Below are positions 1 through 9,152 of a DNA stretch of 24,786 nt, in pieces (position 1 is the first letter of the stretch; every line of letters begins with the position of its first letter). The translations under genes and the position numbers were made by a program. This stretch comes from Anaerobutyricum faecale (lineage in GTDB: Bacteria; Bacillota; Clostridia; Lachnospirales; Lachnospiraceae): assembly GCA_019119645.1 (NCBI GenBank), contig DWWR01000005.1, positions 1 to 24,786 of the forward strand. The letters are read 5' to 3'. Under the pieces are notes generated by a model. That model did not search any database and was not told the DNA's origin. It worked only from the letters and a program-made list of their open reading frames with translations.

Positions 1-150
1 AAAGGAAGAAGAGACCGCCGTAGAGCAAACTGGAAAATGTCTGCGCCTACATTGGTAAAATGCAGCAAATGTGGAGCATTAACAATGCCACACAGAGTAT
101 GTAAAGCATGCGGCAGCTATAACAAAAAAGAGATTATTTCTGCTAACTAA
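1..150 (+). CDS. rpmF: 50S ribosomal protein L32, 3' part (partial)
   Basis: The first 49 codons run straight in from the left edge and end in TAA, so the 5' end lies outside the window. The visible protein begins with a basic patch (KGRRDRRRANWKM) typical of the L32 N-terminal half. It then has a zinc ribbon with two CxxC pairs nine residues apart (C-S-K-C and C-K-A-C), followed by a short lysine-rich tail. L32 is a small zinc-binding protein of the large ribosomal subunit. In many Firmicutes rpmF stands next to plsX and fatty-acid genes. Here a terminator and three other genes separate it from plsX. Only a few N-terminal residues are missing. Confidence 0.95.
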   Translation, partial: KGRRDRRRANWKMSAPTLVKCSKCGALTMPHRVCKACGSYNKKEIISAN

Positions 151-169
151 TTATAAGAAGGCAGCTTAA

Positions 170-206
170 AACCAGGGCTTTTGCAAAGAGGCTCTGGTTT
201 TTTTTT
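170..206 (+). terminator. Intrinsic terminator of rpmF
   Basis: Arms AACCAGGGCTT (170-180) and AGGCTCTGGTT (189-199) pair over 11 positions, two of them G-T. An 8-nt loop separates them, and the 3' arm runs into a T-tract of about nine T (198-206). It lies 20 nt after the rpmF stop and should end the rpmF transcript. Confidence 0.85.
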
Positions 207-291
207 GCAGGCGGACGTCGGAAAAGGCAGGAATACGGTAAAAGATAAACGAATGACAGAAAAAAGATGTTCCCGGCAGGAGGTTGACAGC

Positions 292-909
292 ATGGACATT
301 TATTTTTTACGGCACGGTGAGACAAAATGGAATACCCGCGGGCGTATTCAGGGGCAGAAAAACACGAGGCTTTCCGAAAAAGGGCTGGAGCAGGCCAGGC
401 TGACCGCGGAAGGGATGAAGGACATCCCCTTTGATATCATTTATTCCAGTCCGCTGGAGAGAGCTTATGAGACTGCGCAGATTGTACGAGGAGAGAGAAA
501 TATTCCGATCATCCGGGACGACCGGCTGAAAGAAATCAGTTTTGGCGCGGATGAAGGAAGACATATCAACCGGATTCTTGCGAACCCGGCTTTTACCCGA
601 AAACAAAGATATTTCAATGACCCGGTCCATTACCGGGGAGCAAAAGGCGGAGAAAGCTTTCGGGATGTCAACAAAAGAATCTGGTCTTTTGTGGAAGAGA
701 TCCTCCTTCCGCTAGAAGGACATAAGTCCTGTGTTTTGGTGACCGCCCATGTCAATGTGATCAGAAGTTTCATTCAACAGCTGAATCACAGACCTCTGGA
801 AGCGTTTAAAAAGACTACTTTCCAGCAGAACTGCGCGGTGGCAAAGTTCCACTGTGAAAATGGAACATTTGCCATGGATTTTGAAAGTAAAGTATATTAT
901 GAAGAATAA
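292..909 (+). CDS. Histidine phosphatase family protein
   Basis: A 205-residue member of the phosphoglycerate mutase-like histidine phosphatase superfamily. The N-terminal signature LRHGET (H8) carries the histidine that becomes phosphorylated. The SSPLERAYETAQI segment and the acidic residue in LKEISFG follow the family pattern. The second catalytic histidine is H153 in VTAHVNVIR. The usual WEG after the acidic residue is ADEG here. The start ATG is chosen for the AGGAGG (278-283) eight bases upstream; the frame stays open further upstream, but that part reads through the rpmF terminator. The substrate cannot be told: relatives include cofactor-independent mutases, alpha-ribazole phosphatases and small-metabolite phosphatases. 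No clear promoter was found between the rpmF terminator and the gene. It converges on the glutamine amidotransferase gene with a 22-nt gap. Confidence 0.88.
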   Translation: MDIYFLRHGETKWNTRGRIQGQKNTRLSEKGLEQARLTAEGMKDIPFDIIYSSPLERAYETAQIVRGERNIPIIRDDRLKEISFGADEGRHINRILANPAFTRKQRYFNDPVHYRGAKGGESFRDVNKRIWSFVEEILLPLEGHKSCVLVTAHVNVIRSFIQQLNHRPLEAFKKTTFQQNCAVAKFHCENGTFAMDFESKVYYEE

Positions 910-931
910 AAATATCGTGAATCCGACGTGA

Positions 932-1642
932 TCACCGGAGGGCAGCAGCCTGTACAAAATTTTTAAAAAGTTTTCTGCTGTCCTCCTCTTTTTTGTAGGA
1001 AAATTCCGGATGCCACTGTACTGCCCAGACAAAGGTTTTGTCCGGTGCGTATACGGCTTCGGTCAGTCCGTCCTCAGACACAGCCATGGCTTTAAGCTGC
1101 GGAGATAATTTCCGGATGGCCTGATGATGATAACTGTTTACAGCCAGGGCAGGCTTTTTTAACAAATGAAAAAGAGGGGTGTCTTCCAATATTTTTACCT
1201 GATGGACCGGTCGGTCATAAGGGGGCGTCTGATGATGTTCCACCGGAGACGGATGCTGGGACGGCAGGTCCTGGAATAATGTTCCTCCAAGAGCAGCGTT
1301 AATGAACTGGATGCCGCGGCAGATACCAAAGATCGTTTTGTCCTGAGCGTAAGCCAGTGAAAACAGTTTTTGTTCCATGAGATCCCGCTGTGGGCAGAGC
1401 AGGCCGCAGCAGGAGAGCGGAACTTCTCCATATATCGCCGGGGAAATGTCGTGTCCTCCGGTAAAGAGAAATCCGTCATACTGACGGATGATCTGCTCCA
1501 GGATGTCCTGGTCGTCGGTCAGGGGCAGCATGACCGGTAATGCGCCGGCCTCCAGCAGACCGTCCAGGTATCCGGGAAGCATCCAGTAACTTTCTTTATC
1601 TTCATCATATAATGGCAGAACGCCAATCGCAGGTTTTGTCAT
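932..1642 (-). CDS. Class-I glutamine amidotransferase, gamma-glutamyl-GABA hydrolase (PuuD-like) family
   Basis: A 236-residue stand-alone class-I glutamine amidotransferase of the peptidase C26 type. The nucleophile C108 sits in GICRGIQ. The His and Glu of the triad are H211 and E213 in QWHPE, and TGGHDISP (61-68) is the usual oxyanion-side loop. Family members such as PuuD cleave the gamma-glutamyl bond of gamma-glutamyl-GABA or similar amides in polyamine breakdown. No other puu gene is nearby, so the true substrate is open. The start ATG is preceded by AGGAGGA at proper spacing; an in-frame upstream extension would read through a terminator hairpin and is rejected. The gene has its own promoter and a leader made almost only of that hairpin, so it is probably controlled by attenuation. 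Confidence 0.88.
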   Translation of the reverse strand: MTKPAIGVLPLYDEDKESYWMLPGYLDGLLEAGALPVMLPLTDDQDILEQIIRQYDGFLFTGGHDISPAIYGEVPLSCCGLLCPQRDLMEQKLFSLAYAQDKTIFGICRGIQFINAALGGTLFQDLPSQHPSPVEHHQTPPYDRPVHQVKILEDTPLFHLLKKPALAVNSYHHQAIRKLSPQLKAMAVSEDGLTEAVYAPDKTFVWAVQWHPEFSYKKEEDSRKLFKNFVQAAALR

Positions 1643-1658
1643 GATTTTTATCCTCCTG

Positions 1659-1700
1659 AAAAAATAAAAAGGCAGTGAAATTCCAAAGAACTTCATTGCC
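1659..1700 (-). terminator. Terminator-like hairpin in the leader of the amidotransferase gene
   Basis: On the minus strand, GGCAATGAA (1700-1692) pairs with TTCACTGCC (1679-1671), nine pairs with one wobble and a 12-nt loop. The tract TTTTTATTTTTT (1670-1659) follows directly. It begins about two bases after the predicted transcription start and ends three bases before the AGGAGG of the gene. The T-tract occurs only in the minus direction, so it acts on the gene's own transcript. Confidence 0.75.
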
Positions 1701-1708
1701 CGGGGCAT

Positions 1709-1737
1709 ATTATAGCATATCAGAATGGCAACTGCAA
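1709..1737 (-). promoter_or_regulatory. SigmaA promoter of the amidotransferase gene
   Basis: On the minus strand, TTGCAG (1737-1732) and TATAAT (1714-1709) are 17 bp apart. The -10 is a consensus match. The start should fall near 1702, right before the leader hairpin. Confidence 0.75.
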
Positions 1738-1744
1738 TGTTGCC
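1727..1744. promoter_or_regulatory. Operator-like palindrome between divergent promoters
   Basis: GGCAAC (1727-1732) and GTTGCC (1739-1744) form a perfect 6-bp inverted repeat with a 6-bp centre. It covers the -35 box of the minus-strand amidotransferase promoter and most of the -35 box of the plus-strand degV promoter. A dimeric regulator bound here could control both genes. No regulator gene is adjacent. Confidence 0.45.
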
Positions 1745-1768
1745 TGTGAAAATCCCCTGTGTTATAAT
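1740..1768 (+). promoter_or_regulatory. SigmaA promoter of the degV-family gene
   Basis: TTGCCT (1740-1745) and TATAAT (1763-1768) are 17 bp apart, with an AT-rich start region, about 42 nt before the AGAGGAGGG ribosome site of the downstream gene. Confidence 0.72.
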
Positions 1769-1817
1769 TTTTACAAAAATAGTCTAATAAATATCAGAAA
1801 GATAAGAGGAGGGTGTC

Positions 1818-2705
1818 ATGAAGCCTTATATTTTAAGCTGCTGTTCCGCGGCGGATCTGTCCGGAAAACACTTCGAACAGAGGGAGATTTATTATCTGTG
1901 CTTTCATTTTGAGGTGGGAGGAACTGAGTATCAGGACGATATGGGAGTATCCATGCCGCCGGAAGAATTGTACCGCAGAATGTCTGCCGGGGAGGATACG
2001 AAGACTTCACAGGTGAGTATCGGAGAATACGCTGCCCATTTTGAACGTTTTTTAAAGGAAGGAAAAGATATCCTCCATGTGACACTGTCCAGCGGTATTT
2101 CCGGCACATTGAATTCCGCCCGTATTGCCGCGGAAGATCTGAGGGAGAAATATCCGGAACGGAAAATATATGTGGTGGATTCTCTGGCGGCCTCCAGCGG
2201 ATATGGTCTGCTGATGGATGAACTGGCGGACCGGAGGGATGGCGGCATGGATATAGATACTCTTTATCAGTGGGTGGAAAATCGAAAGCTGCATCTGCAT
2301 CACTGGTTCTTTTCCACGGATCTCACGTTCTTTATCCGGGGCGGCCGTATCTCGAAGGCTTCCGGTTTCATCGGGACCATGTTAAATATCTGTCCGCTGA
2401 TGAATGTCAATCATCTGGGGCAGCTGATTCCCCGGGAGAAGGTTCGCACCAAGAAGAAAGTCATAAAGCGGATTGTGGAGAAGATGGAAGTCCATGCGGA
2501 AAACGGGACAGAGTATAGTGGGAAATGTTATATCTGCCATTCTCTCTGTGAGGCGGACGCCAGGGCGGTGGCGTCGCTGGTCAGGGAGCGATTTCCGAAG
2601 CTTTCCGGCGACGTGGAGATTTATCCTATCGGAGCGACCATCGGAAGCCATACGGGACCCGGGACCGTGGCTCTGTTTTTCTGGGGAGATGAGAGAAAAG
2701 ATTGA
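1818..2705 (+). CDS. DegV family fatty-acid-binding protein
   Basis: A 295-residue DegV/EDD-fold protein of the usual length for the family. Signatures seen are TSQVSIGEY, the fatty-acid head-group loop LSSGISGTLNSA, the basic GGRISKASG segment, and the C-terminal IGATIGSHTGPGTVALFF. In Firmicutes these proteins (FakB-like) bind a fatty acid for phosphorylation by a FakA kinase, feeding it to PlsX and PlsY. That fits the next gene, plsX, but no fakA is in the window and the link is inference. The start ATG has AGAGGAGGG seven bases upstream. It is transcribed from its own promoter, divergent from the amidotransferase gene. Several in-family DegV paralogues are common, so no symbol is given. 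Confidence 0.9.
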   Translation: MKPYILSCCSAADLSGKHFEQREIYYLCFHFEVGGTEYQDDMGVSMPPEELYRRMSAGEDTKTSQVSIGEYAAHFERFLKEGKDILHVTLSSGISGTLNSARIAAEDLREKYPERKIYVVDSLAASSGYGLLMDELADRRDGGMDIDTLYQWVENRKLHLHHWFFSTDLTFFIRGGRISKASGFIGTMLNICPLMNVNHLGQLIPREKVRTKKKVIKRIVEKMEVHAENGTEYSGKCYICHSLCEADARAVASLVRERFPKLSGDVEIYPIGATIGSHTGPGTVALFFWGDERKD

Positions 2706-2748
2706 GAGACAGCGGCCGTGGTCCCGGTGTGCTCTGAAAAAGCGGACA

Positions 2749-2777
2749 TTTACAAAGAATGGAAAATATGCTATGAT
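2749..2777 (+). promoter_or_regulatory. SigmaA promoter of plsX
   Basis: TTTACA (2749-2754) and TATGAT (2772-2777) are 17 bp apart, about 46 nt upstream of plsX. A small hairpin, TTTCC-GAAA-GGAAA (2787-2800), would sit near the 5' end of the transcript. No FapR-type palindrome is visible. Confidence 0.7.
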
Positions 2778-2822
2778 GGCCTGAGGTTTCCGAAAGGAAA
2801 ATGGTTTTAGAAAGGAGTTCTT

Positions 2823-3857
2823 ATGAGTTTCAGTACAGTTGTGGCGCTGGACGCCATGGGCGGCGATAATGCGCCTGAAGAGATCGTAAAAGGCGCGGTG
2901 AACGCGATCAATGAGAGAAAAGATATTCAGGTTCAGTTATTCGGAGATAAAGACAGAATTGAAGCGGAACTTAAGAAATATACCTATGATGCCGGACAGA
3001 TCAAGATTGTCCACACCACGGAGGAGATCAGCTGCGATGAATCCCCGGCAGCGGCCATAAAGAAAAAGAAGGATTCTTCTCTGGTAGTTGCATTAAAGGC
3101 CGTAAAAAGCGGTGAATGTGATGCGGTGGTTTCTGCGGGAAGTTCCGGAGCCATCCTTGTGGGTGGACAGGTCATCGTCGGTAAATGTAAGGGCGTGAAG
3201 CGGGCGCCTCTGGCTCCGATCGTGCCGACGGAGAAGGGAATTTCCCTGCTCATTGACTGCGGCGCCAATGTGGACGCCCGTCCGGAACATCTGGTGCAGT
3301 TTGCGCAGATGGGCTCCATCTATATGGAACATGTGGTGGGAATCCCGAACCCGAAAGTTGCCATTGTAAATATCGGCGCTGAGGAGGCAAAGGGAAATGC
3401 CCTGGTAAAAGAGACCTACCCGTTGTTAAAAGAATGTCCGGGCATTAATTTTGTGGGAAGCATTGAGGCAAGAGATATCCCGAAAGGAGATGTGGACGTC
3501 ATTGTCACAGAGGCCTTTGTGGGAAATGTCATCCTGAAGCTGGAGGAGGGTCTGGCAAAGACCATGATCTCCGTGGTGAAAAAAGGTATGATGTCTTCAC
3601 TGATGGGTAAGATCGGCGGCCTTCTGGCGAAACCGTCCCTGAAAAGGACATTGAAGACCTTCGATGCATCTGAGCACGGCGGCGCGCCTCTGCTGGGACT
3701 TAAGGGACTTGTGGTAAAGATTCACGGAAGTTCCACAGCCAAGGAGACAAAAACAGCCATTTTGCAGTGTGTTTCCTTTAAGGAAGCAAGAATCAACGAG
3801 AGAATTATGGAGTATCTCGCCCCGGCAAAAGAAGAAGCCGGAGAGAGTGCGAGATAA
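2823..3857 (+). CDS. plsX: Phosphate acyltransferase PlsX
   Basis: A 344-residue PlsX. It makes acyl-phosphate from acyl-ACP and inorganic phosphate at the membrane surface, the first step of phosphatidic acid synthesis with PlsY and PlsC in most Gram-positives. The diagnostic N-terminus VALDAMGGDNAP is present, followed by the nucleotide-like fold segments VSAGSSGAILVGG, PTEKGISLLIDCGANVD and VGSIEARDIPKGDVDVIVTEAFVGN, and the conserved end LGLKGLVVKIHGSS. The start ATG has AAGGAG eight bases upstream. rnc follows after 11 nt, so the two are co-transcribed. The acpP gene often found between plsX and rnc is absent. Confidence 0.97.
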   Translation: MSFSTVVALDAMGGDNAPEEIVKGAVNAINERKDIQVQLFGDKDRIEAELKKYTYDAGQIKIVHTTEEISCDESPAAAIKKKKDSSLVVALKAVKSGECDAVVSAGSSGAILVGGQVIVGKCKGVKRAPLAPIVPTEKGISLLIDCGANVDARPEHLVQFAQMGSIYMEHVVGIPNPKVAIVNIGAEEAKGNALVKETYPLLKECPGINFVGSIEARDIPKGDVDVIVTEAFVGNVILKLEEGLAKTMISVVKKGMMSSLMGKIGGLLAKPSLKRTLKTFDASEHGGAPLLGLKGLVVKIHGSSTAKETKTAILQCVSFKEARINERIMEYLAPAKEEAGESAR

Positions 3858-3868
3858 GGAGGCATAGA

Positions 3869-4567
3869 ATGAAGCCTGTAAAATTAGCAGAGCTGGAGCA
3901 GAAGATCGGTTATACATTTGCAGATAAGAATAAGCTGCTGCTGGCCGTCACGCACAGCTCCTATGCCAATGAGCATAAAGGCAGAAAAAAAGAAAATAAT
4001 GAGCGTCTGGAGTTTTTGGGAGATGCGGTGCTGGAAGTGACGGTATCTGATTATCTGTTCCGGCAGTATCCTTCCTATGCGGAAGGCAAGCTTACCAAAC
4101 TGCGTTCCAGCCTGGTCTGTGAATATACCCTGGCCATCTGCGCCAGGGATGTATCTCTGGGGAATTATCTCCTTTTAAGCAAGGGAGAAGATCTGACCGG
4201 AGGGAGAGAGCGGGATTCCATCCTCTCCGACGCTTTTGAGGCGCTTATCGGCGCCATTTATTTGGATGGAGGAATCGAGGAAGCGGGACGGTTTATCCGG
4301 GATCACCTGTTAAAGGATGTGGAGGATAAGTCACTGTTTTATGATGCCAAGACGATTCTGCAGGAGATGGTGCAGTCCGGAGGAAACGGGCAGCTTTATT
4401 ATAAGCTGGTGCGGGAGACCGGCCCTGACCATAATAAAGAGTTCACTGTGGAGACGCATATCGGAGATAAAGTGTACGCAGCCGGTGTGGGTAAGACAAA
4501 GAAGGGGGCAGAGCAGGTAGCGGCCTATCAGACCATCCTTCTTTTAAAGAAACAGCAGAAGCAGTAA
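3869..4567 (+). CDS. rnc: Ribonuclease III
   Basis: A 232-residue class-1 RNase III that cuts double-stranded RNA, matures rRNA precursors and acts on structured mRNAs. The N-terminal RNase III domain carries the signature ERLEFLGDAVLE (45-56), with metal ligands E48 and D52, and the second acidic pair D121 and E124 in DAFEALIGAIYLDGG. The C-terminal double-stranded RNA-binding domain (about 158-229) begins DAKTILQEMVQ and ends GKTKKGAEQVAAYQTILLLK. GGAGG lies upstream of the ATG. It sits between plsX and smc, the usual Firmicute order, with short gaps on both sides. Confidence 0.97.
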   Translation: MKPVKLAELEQKIGYTFADKNKLLLAVTHSSYANEHKGRKKENNERLEFLGDAVLEVTVSDYLFRQYPSYAEGKLTKLRSSLVCEYTLAICARDVSLGNYLLLSKGEDLTGGRERDSILSDAFEALIGAIYLDGGIEEAGRFIRDHLLKDVEDKSLFYDAKTILQEMVQSGGNGQLYYKLVRETGPDHNKEFTVETHIGDKVYAAGVGKTKKGAEQVAAYQTILLLKKQQKQ

Positions 4568-4592
4568 AGTATGGCAGCAGGCAGGTGCATCA

Positions 4593-7500
4593 ATGTATTT
4601 AAAAAGTATAGAGATTAATGGATTTAAGTCCTTTGCCAACAAGATTGTGTTTGAGTTTCCCCACGGGATCACGGGGATTGTGGGACCGAATGGCAGCGGA
4701 AAGAGCAATATCGGCGACGCGGTACGATGGGTCCTGGGAGAACAGAGCGCTAAGCAGCTGCGGGGCTCCAAGATGGAAGACGTCATATTTTCCGGTACGG
4801 AGAACCGGCGGCCGCTGGGGTTTGCTTATGTGGCGATCCTTTTTGACAACCGGGACAGAAAAATCGCTCTCGATTATGATGAGGTGAAGGTGGCAAGAAG
4901 AGTGTACCGTTCCGGTGAGAGCGAATACCTCATCAATGGAGCCGCCTGCCGGAGAAGAGATATCGTGGAGATCTTTTATGATACCGGTATCGGAAAGGAA
5001 GGCTATTCCATCATTGGACAGGGTCAGGTGGAAAAGATCCTGAGCGGAAAGATTGAGGACAGCCGGGAGCTCTTTGATGAAGCTGCCGGTATTGCAAAAT
5101 ACAAAAAGAATCGTTCCGTGACGGAGAAATCTCTGGAGCAGGAGCGCCAGAATCTGGAGAGAGTGACCGATGTCCTCAGGGAGCTGGAAGAAAGGGTCGG
5201 TCCTCTGGAAGAGCAGAGCCGGACGGCAAAGGAATATCTGAAATTAAGAGACAGAGAGAAGGATTTGGATATCCATCTCTTTCTTTATGATTACGAAAAC
5301 ACACAAAAAGAGTTAAAAGAGAATCAGAACCGACAGGAGATTGTCGGAAAGGATCTGGAGAAGACCAGAGAAATTCATGACCAGATTAAAGAAAAAAATG
5401 CGTCCCTCCAGCAGGAGTCGGAGGCACTTCTGGCAAAGATTGAGGAGACCGGGGCGGAGAAGGAGCGCGTTTCTTCCGGAAAGGAAGAGCTGGACAGCCA
5501 GAATCTCCTCCTTCAGCACAAGATTGAGTCCAATGAGCGTATGATCGCCCATTATGAGGAGATTATCAGCCAGAATCTGGTGGAAAAAGAAACAAAAACT
5601 GCAAAAAAGAAAGAGCAGCAGGAACAGCTGGCTTCCCGGGAGGAAGAGCTGGCGGAGCTTGAGACGGAAAAGTCACGGCTCGCGAAGGAAAAAGAAACGT
5701 ACATCGAGGAAAAGAAGCTGGCTTCCGAGAAGCTGTCCATCCAGAAGGATGAGCTGTTTTCCATGATGGACGACCAGCTGGACACCAAGGAGAAATTGAG
5801 CCGGTATGACACCATGGAAGAGCAGCTGCAGATCCGGAATGCGGAATATAACAGCCGGCTCATTGCCCTGCAGTCGGATTTAAGAGAGTATAATGAGAAG
5901 AATACCCGGCTGGAAGAGGAGCTGAAAAAGACCCAGCAAAGTTACGATGAGGCTCTGGAGGAGCTGGAGCAGGCCCAGGAAGAAGACCGGATGCTCTCTG
6001 CGGAAGAGAGCCGTCTTGATACGGCTCTCGGACAGGAGAATCAGGATTTCCTGCGGGCCCGTTCCCGATATGAGACACTGGCCGGCATCACGGAGCGCTA
6101 TGAGGGCTATAATCAGTCCATCAAACATATCATGGAGCAGAAAAAAAATAATCCCGGCATTATCGGCGTGGTGGCGGACATCATGAAGCTGGACCAAAAG
6201 TATGAGACGGCCATCGAGATTGCCCTGGGAGGCGCCCTGCAGAATGTGGTCACCGAAGACGACCAGGTGGCCAAAAAGATGATCGCATTCTTAAAGCAGA
6301 ACCGGTTTGGCCGGGCTACTTTTCTGCCTCTGACCAATATCCGGCGGAGAAACAGCAGTATTCATCCGTCCATTCTGGAGGAGGAAGGGGTCATCGGTCT
6401 GGCCAGCGACCTGGTCACCGTGGAGGCCCGCTTTGAACCGCTGGTGCAGTTCCTTCTGGGGCGGACCATCGTGGTGGATACCATTGAGAATGCGCTTCTG
6501 TTATCAAGAAGAAACAATTACAGTCTCCGGGTAGTCACCATCGGCGGCGAGCTGCTGAATCCCGGCGGTTCTATCACCGGTGGAGCTTACCGGCATTCCG
6601 GCAATCTTTTGGGAAGAAAAAGAGAGATGGAAGAGAGCCGGGAGAAGATGCAGCAGGCGGAAGCATCCTGCAGGCAGATCAGAGAGAAACTGAACGCCCT
6701 TGAAAAAAACCGGGAGGCCAATCAGAACAGCCTGGAAGAAAAGCAGGAAAAAGTGACTTCTCTGCAGATGGCCCTCCATGATCTGGGACATCAGATTCCG
6801 GATCTTCTGGAAAAAGAGAAGGCGTTAAAAGAGAATATTGAGACATTGAAAGAGGAGCACGCTTCACTGAAGAATCAGCTGCTGGAAATCCGGGCGCAGA
6901 AAGAAGTGCTGGCGGAAAACCAGCTGAGTCATGAGAAGATTCATGAGAAAAATAACGATGTCATGGATCGTCTGGAAAAGCAGATAGCCGCTCTGGAGGA
7001 AACCATCCGTGATATAGAAGGAAAAGAGAATCAGGTGATTCTTCGTATCTCTCAGGCGAAGCAGCAGATGGAATTCTATGCGTCTGACTGCCGGCGTCTG
7101 GAAGAGGAAATCCTTGGCTGTGACCGCAGCATAGAAGGAAACAGGCAGCAGAAAAAAGAGCTGCAGCGGCAGAACGGGGAAGCGGAAGAAAAACGGCGGG
7201 AGATCTCCGGACAGACGGAGAAGTTCATGAAGGCTCTGGAGGAAATTGCCGGAAAGCTGGACAGCCTGAAGGAAGAACAGAAAACCGTGTCCGGAAAGCA
7301 CACGATAATTTTCCGGGAACTGGAAGAGCAGAACGACCGTATGCTTCTTCTGGAAAAAGAAAACGCCCGTCTTGCGGCCCGGAAGGAGAAGCTGGAAAGT
7401 GATCTGGAGAGCCGTGTGGATTATATGTGGGAACAGTATGAGCTTACCTACAATTACGCCATGGAATTAAAACATCAGGATGTCAGCGGCGAGGTGGCGG

Positions 7501-8159
7501 CCCGGTACCGTCAGGAGAAAAAAGAGATTTCCCAGCAGATTAAAAAACTGGGAAATGTCAATGTGGGTGCCATCGAAGAGTACAAGACAGTGGGAGAGCG
7601 GTATGAGTTCCTGCGGGGACAGTACGACGATATCAAAGAGGCGGAAGCAAAGCTGCTGACTATGATCGATGAGCTGAACACTGCCATGCGGGAACAGTTC
7701 ACGGAAAAGTTTGCCGAGATACGGCAGATGTTTACCACAGTCTTTCAGGATTTGTTCGAGGGAGGCACCGCCGATCTGGAACTGATGGACGATGAAAATA
7801 TGCTGGAATGCGGTATCCGTATTGTGGCGCAGCCGCCGGGAAAGAAACTGCAGAATATCATGCTGTTATCCGGCGGGGAGAGGGCGCTTACGGCCATTGC
7901 CCTGCTGTTTGCTATTCAGAAGTTGAAACCGTCGCCGTTTTGTCTTCTGGATGAGATTGAGGCGGCTTTGGATGACGCCAATATCGTACGTTTTTCCAGA
8001 TATCTGAAAAAGTTGTCCGCCGACACTCAGTTCATTGTCATCACCCACCGGCGGGGGACCATGAGCGCGGCGGAAGCCCTTTACGGCATTACCATGCAGG
8101 AAAAAGGCGTGTCCACGCTGATCTCTGTGGACCTCATTGACAAGCAGCTGGATGAATAG
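4593..8159 (+). CDS. smc: Chromosome partition protein SMC
   Basis: An 1188-residue full-length SMC, the ATPase of the bacterial condensin with ScpA and ScpB. The N-terminal head has Walker A GPNGSGKSN (31-39). Two long heptad-like coiled-coil arms rich in E, K, Q and L (about 170-500 and 680-1030) flank the hinge (about 505-665), which contains GGALQNVVTED and ends near GGSITGGA. The C-terminal head has the ABC signature LLSGGERALTA (around 1091-1100) and Walker B CLLDEIEAALDDAN with D1120 and E1121. The ATG lies 25 nt after rnc with only a weak AGGTG ribosome site, so translation may depend partly on upstream ribosomes. scpA and scpB are not in the window. Confidence 0.97.
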   Translation: MYLKSIEINGFKSFANKIVFEFPHGITGIVGPNGSGKSNIGDAVRWVLGEQSAKQLRGSKMEDVIFSGTENRRPLGFAYVAILFDNRDRKIALDYDEVKVARRVYRSGESEYLINGAACRRRDIVEIFYDTGIGKEGYSIIGQGQVEKILSGKIEDSRELFDEAAGIAKYKKNRSVTEKSLEQERQNLERVTDVLRELEERVGPLEEQSRTAKEYLKLRDREKDLDIHLFLYDYENTQKELKENQNRQEIVGKDLEKTREIHDQIKEKNASLQQESEALLAKIEETGAEKERVSSGKEELDSQNLLLQHKIESNERMIAHYEEIISQNLVEKETKTAKKKEQQEQLASREEELAELETEKSRLAKEKETYIEEKKLASEKLSIQKDELFSMMDDQLDTKEKLSRYDTMEEQLQIRNAEYNSRLIALQSDLREYNEKNTRLEEELKKTQQSYDEALEELEQAQEEDRMLSAEESRLDTALGQENQDFLRARSRYETLAGITERYEGYNQSIKHIMEQKKNNPGIIGVVADIMKLDQKYETAIEIALGGALQNVVTEDDQVAKKMIAFLKQNRFGRATFLPLTNIRRRNSSIHPSILEEEGVIGLASDLVTVEARFEPLVQFLLGRTIVVDTIENALLLSRRNNYSLRVVTIGGELLNPGGSITGGAYRHSGNLLGRKREMEESREKMQQAEASCRQIREKLNALEKNREANQNSLEEKQEKVTSLQMALHDLGHQIPDLLEKEKALKENIETLKEEHASLKNQLLEIRAQKEVLAENQLSHEKIHEKNNDVMDRLEKQIAALEETIRDIEGKENQVILRISQAKQQMEFYASDCRRLEEEILGCDRSIEGNRQQKKELQRQNGEAEEKRREISGQTEKFMKALEEIAGKLDSLKEEQKTVSGKHTIIFRELEEQNDRMLLLEKENARLAARKEKLESDLESRVDYMWEQYELTYNYAMELKHQDVSGEVAARYRQEKKEISQQIKKLGNVNVGAIEEYKTVGERYEFLRGQYDDIKEAEAKLLTMIDELNTAMREQFTEKFAEIRQMFTTVFQDLFEGGTADLELMDDENMLECGIRIVAQPPGKKLQNIMLLSGGERALTAIALLFAIQKLKPSPFCLLDEIEAALDDANIVRFSRYLKKLSADTQFIVITHRRGTMSAAEALYGITMQEKGVSTLISVDLIDKQLDE

Positions 8160-8210
8160 AGAAAGACTGTGCTCACCGGGAAACCGAAACAATAAAAAGG
8201 GGAATAGAAC

Positions 8211-9148
<938 letters not shown>

Positions 9149-9152
<4 letters not shown>

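Noticed and set aside
181..291. N-terminal extension of the histidine phosphatase
   Set aside because: It would translate the rpmF terminator T-tract, and the family start MDIYFLRHGET fits the ATG with AGGAGG at 292.
2700..2822. FapR or similar fatty-acid operator before plsX
   Set aside because: No extended palindrome of that type overlaps the TTTACA/TATGAT promoter.
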